Positions 32,805 through 46,983 of a stretch of DNA of 64,000 nt are shown here, in pieces. The notes under the pieces were generated by a model, which was not told the DNA's origin, searched no databases, and was given only the letters and a program-made list of their open reading frames with translations. The stretch spans positions 29,486,077-29,550,076 of the forward strand of contig NC_041707.1 of NCBI RefSeq assembly GCF_900700375.1, read 5' to 3'. Position 1 is the stretch's first letter; each line of letters starts with the position of its first letter. The DNA is from Denticeps clupeoides (Eukaryota > Chordata > Actinopteri > Clupeiformes > Denticipitidae). The translations under genes were made by a program, and so were the position numbers.

Positions 32805-33934
32805 CATGGAAATGAATCTGGCTTAGTTACCGCATTAACCTTTCTGTAATCAGTACGGAACCAAAATGTCTTGTCAGGCTTAGGGACCAGTAGGCACGGA
32901 CTACTCCACAGCCACTAACTCTACACAGCCAGCTTGTTCTCCAACAAGTTCACCTCAGACTGCATCACTGTTCGCTTTGTAAAAACTGGGGAGAGTGGAG
33001 TAAAAAAACTCTCTCTCTCTACTTACAAAAGCACTGTATTCAAACCACTCCAACTTGATGTTACCTGGCAGAAAGAGGCATGGCACAATAGAGGTTAAAA
33101 GGATGAGCAGTTTCTAATTTATTAACACCAGTAAATTATTATTGCACTTACATGTGAATATTGTATGTAAAAAGGTACCAATATTACAGAGAAAGCCAAG
33201 ATGAAACGAAAGAGTAAAGGGAGAGAGAGAGAGAAAGAGAGAGAAGCCATGAGAAAAATAGGTGAAATAGGAAAGACTCAGTTACTGATGGGAAAATTTC
33301 CCTCAGCTTCTAATAGAAAAGATAAAGAAAGTCCCTGACCACAAGTGAACAATCCTTTATACATTTGGCCCACAGGAAGTTGTCACCGACCAATCAGAAT
33401 GTGTTGTTTCTGTCTAGTCCTGCCCCCCGTGGTCTCCCGTTTGGGGCAGACAAAGGCAGGGCGGGGTATCACAAGAACCTGTGGCAGGCATTTCACACCT
33501 CTTGCCATTTGACAAAGATATGGAAAACGGAGGTGTTGAATCTCCATGCAAAACAAAAGCACAGAAACATCATGTTCCTGCGATGTACCATCTTACAGTT
33601 TTGTTGGATTCAGCCGATACGGGTGCTGCCTGATGGGAGCATGACCATCAACGTCAACATCATGTTACATGAGAGACGTACCTACAGGGGTGTCAGAGAA
33701 CAAAGCAGCATGTGACTGAATTAGCCCAATAACATGCATGCGATCTGCTGCAGACAAGCCAGACAGATAAGCTTCTAACTCCTGCAGAATCTCACTATTC
33801 TGACCACTGTAAATAAGTTCAGTTAACTCCAAAAAGTCAAGATAAATAAAGTTTTGAGGAAGGATTGCAACATGAACAGAGGGGACATTTGAGGCTGTAC
33901 GTGGGGTCTGAAAAACAGATATTAGACTTTTCAA
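32805..33934 (-). mobile_element. Ty3/gypsy-like pol fragments, antisense (fossil, unit 2)
   Basis: Same fragment as in unit 1, equally broken, nearly identical in sequence. Confidence 0.7.
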
Positions 33935-35871
33935 AACATTTTTTAAATACTTTGTATCACCCTTTTGAAATGATGCTTTCCCTCAAACGTCATGGTCCAT
34001 AGGTGAACAAGAGGTCCAAAACACCTAGTCAGTTCTGGATAGTGTTCAAGATAATGATGTTTGGGTCTGAGATTGAAACACTGCTTTAAGACCCTCTCTG
34101 TGACCACTTATTTTAGATTGCATGTACTGAGTGGATTCCTGTACTCATGTACGTGTACTCAAATAAAAGAAGCTGAGCAGACGTGGAGAGAGAAAGAGAG
34201 AACTGTGCAGGAAACTGAGGTCTCTCTCTCCCCTTTGCGCAAAGCTGATGAAGAAGGAGCTCACTTGGTTTGTGTGATCATTTTATTAATAATAATAATC
34301 CCAACAAGGAGTGTCCCTAAAATCTGGCATCTTTTATCTTAAAATCTCAGATGGTTGACCCATGTGAGCTTAATTTTATTAATGTTGAGTGTTAATGAAA
34401 TGTGGATATGTTTTTTGATCTTCAACTGCCCTCTTGTGGCAAAAAGCAACAGAATCTAAGTCTGCAACCATATGTTCAGCAACACTGACAGTGTTTGCAG
34501 ATCAAAATCCACACAGATTACACAGACACAGTCATCAACTAAATAAACAAGCGTATTGAGTATGAAACAGTTAAACACTTAAACACCTTCAAAATGCATT
34601 TGACTCAGATGCCTGGACTGGCAGGGGACGTACGTTCACTACACGGGATGCTGCATTCACATCTGGGGACTCTGCAGCCTATGCAGTGGTGAGGAGCTGT
34701 CTTCATTTGGGAATTAAGGATGCAAAGAGACAGTATGCACAAAGACTGTTGTCGCGGGTGTTGATGGCACTGCATCGCTTATGAAAAACCGCCCCCACTG
34801 CGGATGCAGCATTCTGACCCCTTGCTTCCAGATGATCTTCATCTAATCTATGCACGCTATGAGGTTAAAACCATCTCAAAGGCACCAGCTTCAGCACCAG
34901 CACTGAATGACCAGGTTCTAACAGATCTACAGAGGGTGTGATTTCCAACTTTACCTCACCTGCTTGCCTCTGGGTGCCATCTCAACTTCAGGGAACGCAC
35001 CCTGCACACCCTCATATTGAACAGAACGTCCAGCTTCTACTCATAGCGCCTTCAATACTATTATTCATGAACAGATGGTAGTAAAGTTAACTTCTTGACA
35101 CAATGTCAGCAACAAAAAAACATTATGAAAACAAGCACATTTTGTTTGGCGTCTGCTCATCATGAGATTTTGTCCCTGGTTTCTGCCAGCCTTTTCCTTG
35201 CCTGATCCTGCTTCATGTTCACCTCCTTTTTACCTGACCAGTAATATTAGTATAGGGTTACTATTATAACATCAGCTCTACAACTGATATATTTTCAGTG
35301 CCATTACTTCAGTCTGGTGAGGAAAACCCTCTCTGATCCTCATTGTGAAGTAAAAAAGACTGACCACTGCCGAAAGGAGAACTCCAGTGCAACATTTTTA
35401 TTGGGTCCGGTTCAAAAGTGCCATCAAAAAGAGAATTCGAGCAAAACAAAAACTACAAAGACAGTCAGGGTGCACGCTACAATCTGGGTTGCCAGTTCTT
35501 GCGTGTTTGCTCTAGTTTCCGGGATGTTTAATTACATTTTACGGGCACCAATGTCACTATTCAACCAAAATAAACAACACAATAAAGATTCTGCACTTTA
35601 ATTTTCAGGATGTGCAGACGTATGTGAACAAATGTGACGCAAATAAAATAAAAAAAGTTATTCACTACAATCTGGCAACCGTCAATTTGTTACAACGCCT
35701 TGTGCTTGAGCTTCATTTTTATAAAAATGTCAACCCCTCATCCTAAAATATGGCTTTTGCTTTCTTTGACAGTATATGATCAACATGAGAACTTTTAGTT
35801 TTATCTTGATCTCCTTTATATATAATAAAATACAATTACAGGTTGTTTTGTTGTGAAGGACGTATAGAGTC

Positions 35872-35898
35872 GTTGTCATAGTAACCGCGTTTTATAAA
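35872..35898 (+). promoter_or_regulatory. X-box plus TATA-like box, copy 3
   Basis: GTTGTCATAGTAAC followed by TTTATAAA, same spacing as in unit 1. Confidence 0.55.
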
Positions 35899-36645
35899 CA
35901 CAAATCATGTGAATTCTACTCAGTTTCAACATAAAACAGCACTGAGCGGCAGCACTTTTGGTGAGTACCAACAAAATTTGAGATGGTATTAGCATTAGCG
36001 GGCTGGCTAGCCTGTAAACTCGCTCTACTTCCCAAGTCACCTCTTTGTGTTTTGAGAGCAAAACTATCGACGATAAAAGCATCAGAACGAGCATAATTTT
36101 CACTTGATCGGCAGGGCTCGTGTTTTGGAAGTTTTATTTATTGAAACAACTGCCATTAACTTGCAGAGAGACTCGAAGCCAAATAAATATCAACCTGTGA
36201 GCGATTTGAGTTTAGCGCGATTTAGTTGTAAGAGGTGCTTCAAAGGACGCGAGACGAATGTTTATTGTGCTCAAAACCCAGAGGTCTGCTCATCTTGACG
36301 TTTCACATTCACGTTTCAAAACTCTGTAGAGTGTGTAAAAATGAACAAACAAGTGTAGATACAGCGAATAGATGTTTTCAGTGTCCCCTCAAGTTACACC
36401 ATCACAGCCTGTATTTCTATGAGTGTGTTTTGTCAATGTCATTTTCTCCATCATTGCAGATTATTAGTGATCAGAGACTATTCTTCAGAGATTCCTGAAC
36501 AGTGATTCCTGCAAGAGATTCTACAGAGAGAGATTCCAGCGAGGGAGAGACCTGAGAGAGATTCCAGCGAAGGAGAGACCTGAGAGAGATTCCAGCAAGG
36601 GAGAGACCTGAGAGGGACCACTGAAGGATTCATTAGATCCTCAAA

Positions 36646-38522
36646 ATGGCCCTCAGCTACGACCACACTCAGGTATGTGCACATCTGTGAGGCAAATACA
36701 TAACTGTCTGTATATTTTAGAATGCATTGCTCACTCCCTCTCTGTTGTTGCAGTGAACTGTGTTGAGATCTGCTGCTTGATTTGTTAAATAAATGTGCAA
36801 ACGAATGACAAAATATATACAATTTGCCCTCTCAGCGCCAAGTGGACAAATATTCATACGTCTGGACCATCAGCAGCTTCAGCTTTGCTGACGATGTGAA
36901 TGGTGTCCCCATCATGAGCTCCACAATTTCCAACCCCAGTGGAGATCTGCAATGGTAGGTGTTGGTCTTAGTTCTTCATTTGAAGTTCTTCATTCGTTTT
37001 TCTGGGAGCTGATCATTTTCTCACTCCTTCCTTCCTCTCTGCATTCTCAGGTGTCTGCAGTTGTTCCCCAATGGCATGGAGCCTGACTACGAGAGCTACC
37101 TGTCATTCTATCTTGTTCTGGTCAGACAGAGGTGTGCGGGTTAGTTGTAAACTAGCCATGCTCAATGCCGAGGGACAGGAGAAATTTTCCTTGGGTAAGT
37201 TTACCTTGTTTGTTTAAGACAAACTATTTTCTGATAAAAACGATCTGTAAACACAGATGATTGTATATTATTTTAATGCTGGACTGCAGCGCTGAGATGA
37301 CCTGTCTGTGTGTTGCTGTGTTACAGTAAATCAGTACGACACCAGGATGTATGAGAACGACAAGCTAGGATTCCCAGACTTCGTACACAGGAGTGACATC
37401 CTGGATGACGACTTGGGGTTCTTAAAGGATGACACGCTCACCCTCACCTGTGAAGTAAGTCTCATTGGCTGCCACATTGGTTTCCCATGTGACTGGTGTC
37501 AGTAAACATGATCTGTCTGGTCGATGTAAAGATGAACTGTTGCACCGTGATTGTCTGAAGCTGCTGTGTCTTTCTAAAACATCAGCGGGATTCTGTTAGT
37601 TTGTATAAATCTAATTGCAGACATTTTTATTATATCCTCAGCTTGTGTGTGTTTAAGTGTCAGTTTCTGTAGCTGGACTGTACTAACTGCTGAGTTGGAT
37701 TGTTGCAGTTTACAGTGGAGATTGATCCGGACGCCTCCACGCCACAGGTGAAGAAGCAGGAACCCAACATGGCAGAGGAGCTTCGAGAGCTGTGGAACAC
37801 ATCGTTGCATTCTGACTGCATCCTGTCTGTGGCTGGTCAAGAGTTTAAGGCCCACAAAGCCATCCTAGCAGGTAACACAGTCGCCACGTGAAAATATATT
37901 AATAGAAGAAAAAACACAGAGACTCACAGTGTATTTGCTAGAATATTGACAATTAGTATACTTCTAGGCAGAAATTGATCTAATACTGACTCCTCTCTTT
38001 CTGTGTCTCTTATCAGCCCGCTGTCCCGTCTTTCATAGCATGTTTATGAATAACACGAAAGAGAACCAAACGGTGAGTCAATCGTCTTTCCCATATATCT
38101 CAGCTGATCAGTCTAAACACCACTTTTTCTCTTACAGTTTATTACAGCAGTGTTTTTAAGTTATGCTTTCCCCTCTAGGGCCGCGTGGACATCAAGGATA
38201 TGGAGGCCGACATCTTGGAGGAGATGATTACGTATATCTACACCGGAACATCTCCCAACGTTCACCAGATGGCCTCAAAGCTCATTGCTGCAGCAGACAT
38301 GGTAGCTCGTGCACACATCCACCTTCAAAACAAAGAGATGATGGTTTCTATTATTGATTACTATAACTTTCTCAGACTCACTCTTAACCCCTCACTATCA
38401 GCGCACACAGAGCACATCTCCAGGTTATAGCACTATGTGTAACTCTCTCTCTTTCTTCCCCTCAGCACTGCTTGGATCATCTTAACTTCTTTAATTTCTT
38501 ACCACAGTGTACTTACTTGTAA
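36646..38522 (+). pseudogene. SPOP-like copy 3, MATH frameshift and 3' deletion
   Basis: Exons: 36646-36672, 36836-36954, 37051-37194, 37327-37454, 37709-37871, 38017-38072, 38179-38301, then a fused exon from 38466. Exon 3 lacks the eight bases TGCCCCAG present in copy 1 (24025-24032). The frame then ends at TAG 37142-37144 after 79 residues, within the MATH domain. In addition, exon 8 breaks off after GGATCATCT and jumps to the sequence at and after the stop codon of copy 1, a 365-bp loss that removes most of exon 8, intron 8 and exon 9. Read in the BTB frame, the fused exon stops at 38520-38522. One extra change is E96 to K. It cannot make a full adaptor. Confidence 0.92.
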
Positions 38523-39107
38523 AAAATGTAGATGCTGTAAGGTTTTAGAACCAGATGATCAGTTAAAGTATGTCTTATGATTTTCTGTTCAGTAGAGTAG
38601 ATATTTATAGAGTAGAGATGTTATTGTAGTCAAATGTACATTTGTATATTTTAGGACCAGGACAGCCAGCTGAATGGATGGATCAAACTCATCAGTATGC
38701 TGTATGGACTCATCCAGGACACCCCACAGCAGATGGACTGGATCTTATTGTACCTGACAAACCAGGTAAAGAAGTTCTGCTTTTCTGCTAATTCTATTCC
38801 AACAGTTATTCTATTAGTATGCATTTGTTTGGAAAAATGGAGTAGGAAACCAATGTGCTTTATTAGTTATAAGTCATTTAAAAAACACCATTAAAAATAT
38901 TTAAAAATATTATTAAAAACAGTATTTTTAGGCCGGGTAGAAACCTATTTTATGTTAGGAATCCATTTGTTCCCACACAGGAAAACCCTGATCCAAAGGA
39001 CCAAAGGAACCAGAAAGATCAACTGCTTCATTTGTTTCTTTGTTTATTTTTTATTATATTTTAATTTGTTTAGTAATTACACCATTACATACACGATTTA
39101 AATTTTA

Positions 39108-39674
39108 CTACACTTATCCTGAGCACCAACATCCAGTCTCACACTAGGCTGGCCACGGTGTTGTGTAAAAAACAGAGAAAACTTTGTCCCCAGAGCGGGG
39201 GGTGGTGGAGTGGCCAAGACGTTGGTCCGGGGCGACACCGTGGCAAGTCTTTACCACGCAGGAGATCAAATCCTGCTCTCCTTCTTACTAACCACTCTAG
39301 CACTCTCTGTCTGTCTGTCTGTCTATGCGTCTGTGTATCTGTCTATTAATTTATTAATGTACTGTTACTTTGTCTCTTTGTTTATTTATTTTTGTTTATT
39401 TGATTATTTGTGTTGATTTTGTTTATGTGTTTTTTATTTTATTTGGTCATTTATTACATAATTTACACACACAACATTTTACAACACCTATCCTGAACAC
39501 ACAAACATCCAGTCTAACACTAGACTGGCCACGGTGTTGTGTAAAAAAACAGACAAAACTTTGTCCCCAGAGTGGGGGGTGGTGGAGTGGCCAAGATGTT
39601 GGTCCGGGGCGACACCGTGGCAAGTCTTTACCACACAGGACATCAGATCCTGCTTTCCATCTTACTAACCACTC
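39108..39674 (+). mobile_element. Tandem pair of tRNA-derived SINE-like repeats (unit 3)
   Basis: Copies at about 39108-39303 and 39482-39674. The first lacks three bases (TTA) before its B box compared with units 1, 2 and 4-6. Confidence 0.55.
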
Positions 39675-40307
39675 CACCACTGTTTTATTTTATTCATTCA
39701 TTCATTTTAATATTATTGTCATTTATTTTATTAATACACACACACCATTACAGTACACTTGAACATACCCTGTTTTAAATGTTAGTTTATTACAGTATAC
39801 CTTATTGTAAATTTACATTAATAGAAATAAAAACCTTTTTATTCCCTTTTTCTGGACTGTGTGATTCATTCTCTCAAAAATGTCTTGGAGATCAGTTATT
39901 TTTGGACTAAAAGTTTACAACATAAGACACTAGGGAGACTACAATGTCATACAGGGTACCACTTACTTTAAGGTCCCAGTGAACACAAAATAATAATGGC
40001 CTACTAAACCACTCCTTAGTAAAAGGCACATGGCAGCCCGCCTGGAGTTTGACCAAAGGCACCTGGAGGGCGCTCAGAATATGAGAAACACAATTCTCTG
40101 GTCTGTTACGTCCTGGTTTAGGACAGGAACGTAAACAACAAGGAAAGAGGGAGAGAAACGGTACCAATTTTTAATAAACAGAAAGACATACAATTAAATC
40201 TCGACACAAAGACAAACAAAGCAGTCAGGCCACGAAGAAGCACAGAGTCGATGGCTACTGCAAACAGGGCATCTGTCTTGTGTATTTCCACCCTATTCCT
40301 TCTTCCT

Positions 40308-41437
40308 CATGGAAATGAATCTGGCTTAGTTACCGCATTAACCTTTCTGTAATCAGTACGGAACCAAAATGTCTTGTCAGGCTTAGGGACCAGTAGGCAC
40401 GGACTACTCCACAGCCACTAACTCTACACAGCCAGCTTGTTCTCCAACAAGTTCACCTCAGACTGCATCACTGTTCGCTTTGTAAAAACTGGGGAGAGTG
40501 GAGTAAAAAAACTCTCTCTCTCTACTTACAAAAGCACTGTATTCAAACCACTCCAACTTGATGTTACCTGGCAGAAAGAGGCATGGCACAATAGAGGTTA
40601 AAAGGATGAGCAGTTTCTAATTTATTAACACCAGTAAATTATTATTGCACTTACATGTGAATATTGTATGTAAAAAGGTACCAATATTACAGAGAAAGCC
40701 AAGATGAAACGAAAGAGTAAAGGGAGAGAGAGAGAGAAAGAGAGAGAAGCCATGAGAAAAATAGGTGAAATAGGAAAGACTCAGTTACTGATGGGAAAAT
40801 TTCCCTCAGCTTCCAATAGAAAAGATAAAGAAAGTCCCTGACCACAAGTGAACAATCCTTTATACATTTGGCCCACAGGAAGTTGTCACCGACCAATCAG
40901 AATGTGTTGTTTCTGTCTAGTCCTGCCCCCCGTGGTCTCCCGTTTGGGGCAGACAAAGGCAGGGCGGGGTATCACAAGACCCTGTGGCAGGCATTTCACA
41001 CCTCTTGCCATTTGACAAAGATATGGAAAACGGAGGTGTTGAATCTCCATGCAAGACAAAAGCACAGAAACATCATGTTCCTGCGATGTACCATCTTAAA
41101 GTTTTGTTGGATTCAGCCGATACGGGTGCTGCCTGATGGGAGCATGACCATCAACGTCAACATCATGTTACATGAGAGACGTACCTACAGGGGTGTCAGA
41201 GAACAAAGCAGCATGTGACTGAATTAGCCCAATAACATTCATGCGATCTGCTGCAGACAAGCCAGACAGATAAGCTTCTAACTCCGGCAGAATCTCACTA
41301 TTCTGACCACTGTAAATAAGTTCAGTTAACTCCAAAAAGTCATGATAAATAAAGTTTTGAGGAAGGATTGCAACATGAACAGAGGGGACTTTTGAGGCTG
41401 TACGTGGGGTCTGAAAAACAGATATTAGACTTTTCAA
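40308..41437 (-). mobile_element. Ty3/gypsy-like pol fragments, antisense (fossil, unit 3)
   Basis: Same fragment as in unit 1; broken. Confidence 0.7.
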
Positions 41438-43376
41438 AACATTTTTTAAATACTTTGTATCACCCTTTTGAAATGATGCTTTCCCTCAAACGTCATGGTC
41501 CATAGGTGAACAAGAGGTCCAAAACACCTAGTCAGTTCTGGATAGTGTTCAACATAATGATGTTTGGGTCTGAGATTGAAACACTGCTTTAAGACCCTCT
41601 CTGTGACCACTTATTTTAGATTGCATGTACTGAGTGGATTCCTGTACTCATGTACGTGTACTCAAATAAAAGAAGCTGAGCAGACGTGGAGAGAGAAAGA
41701 GAGAACTGTGTAGGAAACTGAGGTCTCTCTCTCCCCTTTGCGCAAAGCTGATGAAGAAGGAGCTCACATTGGTTTGTGTGATCATTTTATTAATAATAAT
41801 AATCCCAACAAGGAGTGTCCCTAAAATCTGGCATCTTTTATCTTAAAATCTCAGATGGTTGACCCATGTGAGCTTAATTTTATTAATGTTGAGTGTTAAT
41901 GAAATGTGGATATGTTTTTTGATCTTCAACTGCCCTCTTGTGGCAAAAAGCAACAGAATCTAAGTCTGCAACCATATGTTCAGCAACACTGACAGTGTTT
42001 GCAGATCAAAATCCACACAGATTACACAGACACAGTCATCAACTAAATAAACAAGCGTATTGAGTATGAAACAGTTAAACACTTAAACACCTTCAAAATG
42101 CATTTGACTCAGATGCCTGGACTGGCAGGGGACGTACGTTCACTACACGGGATGCTGCATTCACATCTGGGGACTCTGCAGCCTATGCAGTGGTGAGGAG
42201 CTGTCTTCATTTGGGAATTAAGGATGCAAAGAGACAGTATGCACAAAGACTGTTGTCGCGGGTGTTGATGGCACTGCATCGCTTATGAAAAACCGCCCCC
42301 ACTGCAGATGCAGCATTCTGACCCCTTGCTTCCAGATGATCTTCATCTAATCTATGCACGCTATGAGGTTAAAACCATCTCAAAGGCACCAGCTTCAGCA
42401 CCAGCACTGAATGACCAGGTTCTAACAGATCTACAGAGGGTGTGATTTCCAACTTTACCTCACCTGCTTGCCTCTGGGTGCCATCTCAACTTCAGGGAAC
42501 GCACCCTGCACACCCTCATATTGAACAGAACGTCCAGCTTCTACTCATAGCGCCTTCAATACTATTATTCATGAACAGATGGTAGTAAAGTTAACTTCTT
42601 GACACAATGTCAGCAACAAAAAAACATTATGAAAACAAGCACATTTTGTTTGACGTCTGCTCATCATGAGATTTTGTCCCTGGTTTCTGCCAGCCTTTTC
42701 CTTGCCTGATCCTGCTTCATGTTCACCTCCTTTTTACCTGACCAGTAATATTCGTATAGGGTTACTATTATAATATCAGCTCTACAACTGATATATTTTC
42801 AGTGCCATTACTTCAGTCTGGTGAGGAAAACCCTCTCTGATCCTCATTGTGAAGTAAAAAAGACTGACCACTGCCGAAAGGAGAACTCCAGTGCAACATT
42901 TTTATTGGGTCCGGTTCAAAAGTGCCATCAAAAAGAGAATTTGAGCAAAACAAAAACTACAAAGACAGTCAGGGTGCACGCTACAATCTGGGTTGCCAGT
43001 TCTTGCGTGTTTGCTCTAGTTTCCGGGATGTTTAATTACATTTTACGGGCACCAATGTCACTATTCAACCAAAATAAACAACACAATAAAGATTCTGCAC
43101 TTTAATTTTCAGGATGTGCAGACGTATGTGAACAAATGTGACGCAAATAAAATAAAAAAAAGTTATTCACTACAATCTGGCAACCGTCAATTTGTTACAA
43201 CGCCTTGTGCTTGAGCTTCATTTTTATAAAAATGTCAACCCCTCATCCTAAAATATGGCTTTTGTTTTCTTTGACAGTATATGATCAACATGAGAACTTT
43301 TAGTTTTATCTTGTTCTCCTTTATATATAATATAATACAATTACAGGTTGTTTTGTTGTGAAGGACGTATAGAGTC

Positions 43377-43403
43377 GTTGTCATAGTAACCGCGTTTTAT
43401 AAA
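43377..43403 (+). promoter_or_regulatory. X-box plus TATA-like box, copy 4
   Basis: GTTGTCATAGTAAC followed by TTTATAAA, unchanged from unit 1. Confidence 0.55.
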
Positions 43404-44148
43404 CACAAATCATGTGAATTCTACTCAGTTTCAACATAAAACAGCACTGAGCGGCAGCACTTTTGGTGAGTACCAACAAAATTTGAGATGGTATTAGCAT
43501 TAGCGGGCTGGCTAGCCTGTAAACTCGCTCTACTTCCCAAGTCACCTCTTTGTGTTTTGAGAGCAAAACTATCGACGATAAAAGCATCAGAACGAGCATA
43601 ATTTTCACTTGATCGGCAGGGCTCGTGTTTTGGAAGTTTTATTTATTGAAACAACTGCCATTAACTTGCAGAGAGACTCGAAGCCAAATAAATATCAACC
43701 TGTGAGCGATTTGAGTTTAGCGCGATTTAGTTGTAAGAGGTGCTTCAAAGGACGCGAGACGAATGTTTATTGTGCTCAAAACCCAGAGGTCTGCTCATCT
43801 TGACGTTTCACATTCACGTTTCAAAACTCTGTAGAGTGTGTAAAAATGAACAAACAAGTGTAGATACAGCGAATAGATGTTTTCAGTGTCCCCTCAAGTT
43901 ACACCATCACAGCCTGTATTTCTATGAGTGTGTTTTGTCAATGTCATTTTCTCCATCATTGCAGATTATTAGTGATCAGAGACTATTCTTCAGAGATTCC
44001 TGAACAGTGATTCCTGCAAGAGATTCTACAGAGAGAGATTCCAGCGAGGGAGAGACCTGAGAGAGATTCCAGCAACAGCTTCCACGGAGAGATCCCAGCG
44101 AGGGAGAGACCTGAGAGGGACCACTGAAGGATTCATTAGATCCTCAAA

Positions 44149-46353
44149 ATGGCCCTCAGCTACGACCACACTCAGGTATGTGCACATCTGTGAGGCAAAT
44201 ACATAACTGTCTGTATATTTTAGAATGCATTGCTCACTCCCTCTCTGTTGTTGCAGTGAACTGTGTTGAGATCTGCTGCTTGATTTGTTAAATAAATGTG
44301 CAAACGAATGACAAAATATATACAATTTGCCCTCTCAGCGCCAAGTGGACAAATATTCATACGTCTGGACCATCAGCAGCTTCAGCTTTGCTGACGATGT
44401 GAATGGTGTCCCCATCATGAGCTCCACAATTTCCAACCCCAGTGGAGATCTGCAATGGTAGGTGTTGGTCTTAGTTCTTCATTTGAAGTTCTTCATTCGT
44501 TTTTCTGGGAGCTGATCATTTTCTCACTCCTTCCTTCCTCTCTGCATTCTCAGGTGTCTGCAGTTGTTCCCCAATGGCGTGGAGCCTGACTACGAGAGCT
44601 ACCTGTCATTCTATCTTGTTCTGGTCAGACAGAGGTGTGCGGGTTAGTTGTAAACTAGCCATGCTCAATGCCGAGGGACAGGAGGAATTTTCCTTGGGTA
44701 AGTTTACCTTGTTTGTTTAAGACAAACTATTTTCTGATAAAAACGATCTGTAAACACAGATGATTGTATATTATTTTAATGCTGGACTGCAGCGCTGAGA
44801 TGACCTGTCTGTGTGTTGCTGTGTTACAGTAAATCAGTACGACACCAGGATGTATGAGAACGACAAGCTAGGATTCCCAAACTTCGTACACAGGAGTGAC
44901 ATCCTGGATGACGACTTGGGGTTCTTAAAGGATGACACGCTCACCCTCACCTGTGAAGTAAGTCTCATTGGCTGCCACATTGGTTTCCCATGTGACTGGT
45001 GTCAGTAAACATGATCTGTCTGGTCGATGTAAAGATGAACTGTTGCACCGTGATTGTCTGAAGCTGCTGTGTCTTTCTAAAACATCAGCGGGATTCTGTT
45101 AGTTTGTATAAATCGAATTGCAGACATTTTTATTATATCCTCAGCTTGTGTGTGTTTAAGTGTCAGTTTCTGTAGCTGGACTGTACTAACTGCTGAGTTG
45201 GATTGTTGCAGTTTACAGTGGAGATTGATCCGGACGCCTCCACGCCACAGGTGAAGAAGCAGGAACCCAACATGGCAGAGGAGCTTCGAGAGCTGTGGGA
45301 CACATCGTTGCATTCTGACTGCATCCTGTCTGTGGCTGGTCAAGAGTTTAAGGCCCACAAAGCCATCCTAGCAGGTAACACAGTCGCCACGTGAAAATAT
45401 ATTAATAGAAGAAAAAACACAGAGACTCACAGTGTATTTGCTAGAATATTGACAATTAGTATACTTCTAGGCAGAAATTGATCTAATACTGACTCCTCTC
45501 TTTCTGTGTCTCTTATCAGCCCGCTGTCCCGTCTTTCATAGCATGTTTATGAATAACACGAAAGAGAACCAAACGGTGAGTCAATCGTCTTTCCCATATA
45601 TCTCAGCTGATCAGTCTAAACACCACTTTTTCTCTTACAGTTTATTACAGCAGTGTTTTTAAGTTATGCTTTCCCCTCTAGGGCCGCGTGGACATCAAGG
45701 ATATGGAGGCCGACATTTTGGAGGAGATGATTACGTATATCTACACCGGAACATCTCCCAACGTTCACCAGATGGCCTCAAAGCTCATTGCTGCAGCAGA
45801 CATGGTAGCTCGTGCACACATCCACCTTCAAAACAAAGAGATGATGGTTTCTATTATTGATTACTATAACTTTCTCAGACTCACTCTTAACCCCTCACTA
45901 TCAGCGCACACAGAGCACATCTCCAGGTTATAGCACTATGTGTAACTCTCTCTCTTTCTTCCCCTCAGCACTGCTTGGATCATCTAAAGCTCATCTGTGA
46001 GGATGCACTTTGCAGCAGACTCGACGTAGCCAGTGCTGCAGAGAACCTGATTCTGGGCGACCTCTACCGAGCCCGGCACTTGAAACAAGATGCCCTCACC
46101 TTCATCAACTTGTAAATGACAATTCCATCTACATCCTGATCTCAAATCTCCACAGCATGTACTCTAGTAGAATAATTATTTATCCAAATCTAAATTCATT
46201 ATTTATGTCTTTTGTTGTAGTAATGCTGAAGCGGTTATGAAGACCAACGGGTGGATGATCCTGACGCAAGACCATCCAAACCTTATAGTGGATTTGTATA
46301 GTTCCCTGGCTGAGGCCAGCGAACCGCCAGTTAAACGCCAGAGGCTTTTTTAA
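44149..46353 (+). pseudogene. SPOP-like copy 4, MATH frameshift
   Basis: Exons: 44149-44175, 44339-44457, 44554-44697, 44830-44957, 45212-45374, 45520-45575, 45682-45804, 45969-46111, 46221-46353. All splice sites and the C-terminal KRQRLF are kept. Exon 3 has the same eight-base deletion as copies 3, 5 and 6, giving TAG at 44645-44647 and a 79-residue product. Downstream exons stay open in the original frame, and the in-frame methionine corresponding to M163 (NMAEELRELW) could in principle start a BTB-BACK-only protein. Replacements relative to copy 1 include N172 to D and one D to N in exon 4. Confidence 0.88.
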
Positions 46354-46983
46354 CTTCTTTAATTTCTTACCACAGTGTACTTACTTGTAAAAAATGTAGA
46401 TGCTGTAAGGTTTTAGAACCAGATGATCAGTTAAAGTATGTCTTATGATTTTCTGTTCAGTAGAGTAGATATTTATAGAGTAGAGATGTTATTGTAGTCA
46501 AATGTACATTTGTATATTTTAGGACCAGGACAGCCAGCTGATGGATGGATGGATGGATCAAACTCATCAGTATGCTGTATGGACTCATCCAGGACACCCC
46601 ACAGCAGATGGACTGGATCTTATTGTACCTGACAAACCAGGTAAAGAAGTTCTGCTTTTCTGCTAATTCTATTCCAACAGTTATTCTATTAGTATGCATT
46701 TGTTTGGAAAAATGGAGTAGGAAACCAATGTGCTTTATTAGTTATAAGTCATTTAAAAAACACCATTAAAAATATTTAAAAATATTATTAAAAACAGTAT
46801 TTTTAGGCCGGGTAGAAACCTATTTTATGTTAGGAATCCATTTGTTCCCACACAGGAAAACCCTGATCCAAAGGACCAAAGGAACCAGAAAGATCAACTG
46901 CTTCATTTGTTTCTTTGTTTATTTTTTATTATATTTTAATTTGTTTAGTAATTACACCATTACTTACACGATTTAAATTTTAC

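Larger units (their letters stand above)
28934..34153 (+). repeat. Array unit 2 (contains assembly gap)
   Basis: It begins with the LTR tail and ends with the gypsy-like fragment. Its apparent length of 5220 is short only because 200 Ns stand for most of the gene. Confidence 0.9.
34154..41656 (+). repeat. Array unit 3
   Basis: 7503 bp. It is shorter than the standard unit because of a 365-bp deletion at the 3' end of the gene. It starts with the LTR tail 34154-34306. Confidence 0.9.

Noticed and set aside
37100-37144. The 8-bp difference in copies 3-6 as an alternative splice site rather than a deletion
   Set aside because: It lies within exon 3 with no GT-AG pair bounding it, and the genomic bases themselves are missing.
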